In this document: in pieces, positions 48,862 to 52,521 of the stretch | Numbering within the stretch: the first letter of the stretch is position 1 | How the letters are laid out: each line of letters starts with the position of its first letter | NCBI GenBank assembly: GCA_944381575.1 | Contig: CALWLS010000012.1 | Location: 1 to 52,521 of the forward strand | From: an uncultured Lachnospiraceae bacterium | Lineage (GTDB): Bacteria; Bacillota; Clostridia; Lachnospirales; Lachnospiraceae | DNA length: 52,521 nt | Direction of reading: 5' to 3' | Notes under the pieces: generated by a model | Database searches by the model: none | The model's input: only the letters and a program-made list of their open reading frames with translations | Told to the model about the DNA's origin: nothing | Position numbers and translations under genes: made by a program

Positions 48862-50329
48862 GTGGATCCGGATTATACGGTGGAGGATATCCTGGAGGAA
48901 ATCACTGCGGACGGTGCCACGGCGTACATGAATGACCAAGATTTTGCTGATCGCGTGGCCAAAGAGGACAGGAGCCTTGCTAAGAAGATAGCTGACTTCT
49001 TCAAAGGCATTGCCGATACATTAAGGAAGCTCATAAATGAAAAAGGCATCAGGAATGTCAGCCGCGTGATGCGTGAAAATGAGGCCCAGTACCGCATAGC
49101 CGCCAATACCTGGTATAATGCGCTGGAAAAGGCAGCAGCAAGATATAATGAAGGGTATACAGTCAATGCTCCGGAAATGGACTGGGAGAGATACGCATTA
49201 AGGCTCAATGAAGAAGAGATAACAAAGGATTATATAGAGCATAATTATGAGATCGTAACAAACATGCCGCCTGTGGCTAAACTTACCGGACGGGAATTTG
49301 ACATAACGGAAGGTAAAGGTTCTGATGCTGTTATTAGATATTTTGATAGTTTAGGAAACAGCGTTGAAAATCCGGATGCCGGGATAATAGATCTCACTAA
49401 AAGGTTTGTCAAAGACGTGTTAGGCCATAAACCTAACAGGCGCAAGTTTATAATGATGGCAGCCGTACCTGATATTATTTCTGAAGGCAGGATAATAGAC
49501 TATAGAAAAGATTATGATGAGCAGAATTCAGACCGCATAACAATAGCGGCACCAATTACGATAAGTAAAAATAGTGGTTTTGGCGGTGATTATTATGGAG
49601 TTGTGTCGATAAAGGTCACACCTAAAAATAACAGGGCATACATATTGAATTATGCATATACAAAAAGAGAGGATGATCCTGTCATTAGACAGACCAGGGT
49701 AGGAATCATAGATTCCCAGAGACCTGGAACAGGATATCCTCTTGATATAGGTAGTATACTCGAAAAATTACAGAATTACAATGCACGACAGGATGGAAAT
49801 GAAGATGCAAGACTGGAAATTGAAGGGAAGACCGAAGATCTCCGTTTCCAGTTAAACGTGGATGAAGATCCTGAGCCGGGTTACAGGGACGATATCATTA
49901 TCAGCTCAAACAGGGATATCAAGGATGCTGCAGATACGCTTGGTACGCTGCTCAGTGCCATAGACTACATGCCCTTGGGCCAGGCTATAGAGCGCACCGC
50001 TAAAAGACTTAAGAAATATACGGCTACTGATACTTCCATAGAGGATATATCTTCAGGCCTTAAGTCAATGTTTAACTACATAGCTTATAACAATAATATT
50101 AACGGTGAGGAGATAAGCAGCATAGCGGCCGACTATGCCGGAGAGCTTATAACTAACAGTACAAAGACGGCGTACGATCCTGTAGCTGAGGCGGAGTACA
50201 GAAGATACGGGGACGCTATAAAAAGAAAGCTATACGTTCCATCTGCCGGCAGGTTTTGAGGGAGAGCTGGAAGCACTCGGAGATGTGGCGCGTTTAAGAC
50301 GTGAGTTTTTCAACACACTGAACATTACA
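48862..50329 (+). pseudogene. Phage-type large polyvalent protein gene fragment inside the CRISPR array
   Basis: 1,468 bases that start directly after one CRISPR repeat and end directly before the next. From 48862 a frame of 465 codons runs to a stop at 50259 (the frame is also open upstream through the repeats, by chance). The product has AYMNDQDFADRVAKEDRSLA and KKIADFFKGIADTLRKLI near its start, then KFIMMAAVPDIISEGRIIDY and YYGVVSIKVTPKNNRAYILN, resembling the LPD3-type domain of large phage and conjugative-element proteins. After the stop, the +1 frame continues with FEGELEALGDVARLRREFFN, which fits the same protein, so a one-base frameshift lies near 50255. Both gene ends are missing. 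Domain name is from memory. Confidence 0.75.
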
Positions 50330-52521
50330 ATTTCTATCCACGCTCTCCATGCGGAGAGCGACAGAGTCGGAAGCTTCGGAAAGATAAATCCAATTTTATT
50401 TCTATCCACGCTCTCCATGCGGAGAGCGACAGCAAGCTTTACAGCTTATTGTATTGGGAGCTTAACATTTCTATCCACGCTCTCCATGCGGAGAGCGACC
50501 AAGTATCTTTCCGTCATGAACCATACCAAGACATTTCTATCCACGCTCTCCATGCGGAGAGCGACGATGCACTGGTTTAAGGTCAGGTGGATAGACCGAG
50601 CCATTTCTATCCACGCTCTCCATGCGGAGAGCGACAAAATAACAGCCCTACGATATTGTTAACGTCAACATTTCTATCCACGCTCTCCATGCGGAGAGCG
50701 ACTCGGCTTCCGGATTATCAGGAGGGGGAGGAGCATTAGACCAATTTCTATCCACGCTCTCCATGCGGAGAGCGACTTCGGATTCATTCCGCCCTCGATG
50801 GCGCGGGTTGCATTTCTATCCACGCTCTCCATGCGGAGAGCGACGAGTCGCAGCTTTCCCAAATTTTACAGGAAAAGCGAATTTCTATCCACGCTCTCCA
50901 TGCGGAGAGCGACAAAGACAGAAAAAGAGAGTGACAGCGTTAAGACTATTTCTATCCACGCTCTCCATGCGGAGAGCGACGAGAACGGGAGTATATTGAT
51001 GAGTAGACGAACAAGAATTTCTATCCACGCTCTCCATGCGGAGAGCGACTACGGAACAGACTATGTGTTCAATTTCAGCAATATATTTCTATCCACGCTC
51101 TCCATGCGGAGAGCGACCTTTTGCGCCACAAGCTTGCCGTTGACACCATTAATATTTCTATCCACGCTCTCCATGCGGAGAGCGACTATCAAGTTCTTCG
51201 CCATCGCATTCAAAGTGGACTATTTCTATCCACGCTCTCCATGCGGAGAGCGACCAAGGCCTGTATGATTAATTCTTACGCTGTTTTGGAATTTCTATCC
51301 ACGCTCTCCATGCGGAGAGCGACAGTTTAGCCTTATGAACATTTACCGTGTTCTTATCATTTCTATCCACGCTCTCCATGCGGAGAGCGACGAGAAGCTG
51401 CCCCGAAATGTGATAGTATAGATGTATTTCTATCCACGCTCTCCATGCGGAGAGCGACATATCCTGTATATCGTAACAGGAGAAGAAGGCTACATTTCTA
51501 TCCACGCTCTCCATGCGGAGAGCGACCGTGGTTCCATGCTGTCGCCCTTGATCTGCAATCCATTTCTATCCACGCTCTCCATGCGGAGAGCGACGCTCTA
51601 CGCGTTATGCGACGCAAGCATTGGGGTCACATTTCTATCCACGCTCTCCGTGCGGAGCGCGACCCTGTGATATCATGAGATATTGTAGTATTTTCTGTAA
51701 TTTCTATCCACGCTCTCCATGCGGAGAGCGACTCAATTCCGGTGGGAAATGAAAGAGTAATTTAAAATTTCTATCCACGCTCTCCATGCGGAGAGCGACA
51801 GCGCTTACGTTTGCAGAGGCTGAGGATGCCATTATTTCTATCCACGCTCTCCATGCGGAGAGCGACGATTAAGGATCTGGAGAAAGAAGACGAAGAAGTA
51901 GTATTTCTATCCACGCTCTCCATGCGGAGAGCGACAAGCCACAAGCTCATCGGCAGTGCCGGCAACGGTATTTCTATCCACGCTCTCCATGCGGAGAGCG
52001 ACGGACGACAACCTAACACTATCAGAGGCCACTAAAGATTTCTATCCACGCTCTCCATGCGGAGAGCGACCAAGCCACGAATAGATTAAAGCTCAAACAC
52101 AAAAATTTCTATCCACGCTCTCCATGCGGAGAGCGACTTGACGATGTCTACAATGTATTAAATCCTGCACTGATATTTCTATCCACGCTCTCCATGCGGA
52201 GAGCGACAATACAGTAGAATTTGTTAAGACATTATGCAAAGATTTCTATCCACGCTCTCCATGCGGAGAGCGACCAGTCATATCGAATATTACAGTATCA
52301 TCACCTATAATTTCTATCCACGCTCTCCATGCGGAGAGCGACGGATGAGAGATCTTCTGAGTGGACTTGTGGAGGATGTATTTCTATCCACGCTCTCCAT
52401 GCGGAGAGCGACCTATCACACGGTCACCTCCTCGCTCACATTACCATTTCTATCCACGCTCTCCATGCGGAGAGCGACGATGCACTGGTTTAAGGTCAGG
52501 TGGATAGACCGAGCCATTTCT
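50330..52521 (-). CRISPR. CRISPR array, type I-C-like repeats, main block
   Basis: 32 complete 33-bp repeats (first 50330-50362, last 52446-52478) and six bases of another at the edge; 32 spacers of 33-41 bases, most 34-36. On the minus strand the repeat reads GTCGCTCTCCGCATGG, AGAGCGTGGATAGAAAT, with a hairpin CGCTCTCC/GGAGAGCG, close to known type I-C repeats of Firmicutes (GTCGC start, GAAAT end). That orientation puts the leader and probably the cas genes beyond the right edge. One repeat (51631-51663) has two substitutions. Spacers 50566-50602 and 52479-52515 are identical. No cas gene is in the window. Confidence 0.97.

Noticed and set aside
50285-52035. Open frames across the CRISPR array giving peptides such as STLSMRRAT, SIHALHAESD and YPRSPCGER
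   Set aside because: They are translations of the CRISPR repeat in different frames; no start context, no codon pattern.

Overview
The window looks like a chromosomal stretch of a gut-type Clostridia, most likely a Lachnospiraceae relative. Pointers are a complete rnfCDGEAB operon, strong AGGAGG-type ribosome binding sites, a methionine gamma-lyase, oleate hydratase, two RidA proteins and a type I-C-like CRISPR array. No rRNA or tRNA gene was seen. All calls rest on reading the sequence and its translations; no database search was run. Layout: 1-93 is a truncated serine recombinase. 184-4112 holds purF, a divergent candidate small RNA with its own promoter and terminator, a serpin lipoprotein, and a small unknown gene behind a perfect 20-bp palindrome. 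4214-9450 is the Rnf ferredoxin:NAD+ oxidoreductase operon with promoter and terminator. 9527-14807 carries a DMT transporter, then an aspartate aminotransferase, ligA and a KDPG/KHG aldolase. 15075-18136 pairs an NhaC-family transporter with methionine gamma-lyase. 18848-21846 is a ppx-ppk1 polyphosphate operon. 21873-28549 is a five-gene sugar and polysaccharide cluster: acetolactate-synthase-like TPP enzyme, SDR epimerase, MDR dehydrogenase, polyprenyl-phosphate-type GT2 and a C-methyltransferase-like protein. 28703-33429 holds a secreted M14 carboxypeptidase, RidA, an unusual alanine-racemase-like protein and DegV. 33579-37548 has TetR, ABC-F (Uup-like) and MATE genes. 38053-39390 is an AlbA/Schlafen-type ATPase flanked by 40-bp direct repeats. 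39766-44163 has RidA, Ser/Thr dehydratase, a divergent LysR and oleate hydratase; an AEC transporter, a small GNAT and a Fic protein follow. From 46.7 kb to the end the window is accessory DNA: decayed CRISPR repeats, small DNA-binding proteins sharing an operator, a type I toxin-antitoxin-like locus, and a CRISPR array read from the minus strand whose leader and cas genes should lie beyond the right edge. The most striking object is at 48862-50329. A 1,468-bp fragment of a phage-type large protein gene sits exactly between two CRISPR repeats, like a giant spacer. Its first 36 bases are followed by GAA, the complement of the TTC motif expected for type I-C. This suggests either recombination between two spacers and their phage target, or an assembly path through a phage contig. 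The array also carries the same 37-bp spacer at 50566 and at 52479. How genes work together: Rnf couples ferredoxin oxidation to NAD+ reduction and ion pumping; ppx and ppk set polyphosphate; RidA copies probably clear reactive enamines from neighbouring PLP enzymes; the sugar cluster probably makes and transfers a branched or methylated sugar to a lipid carrier.
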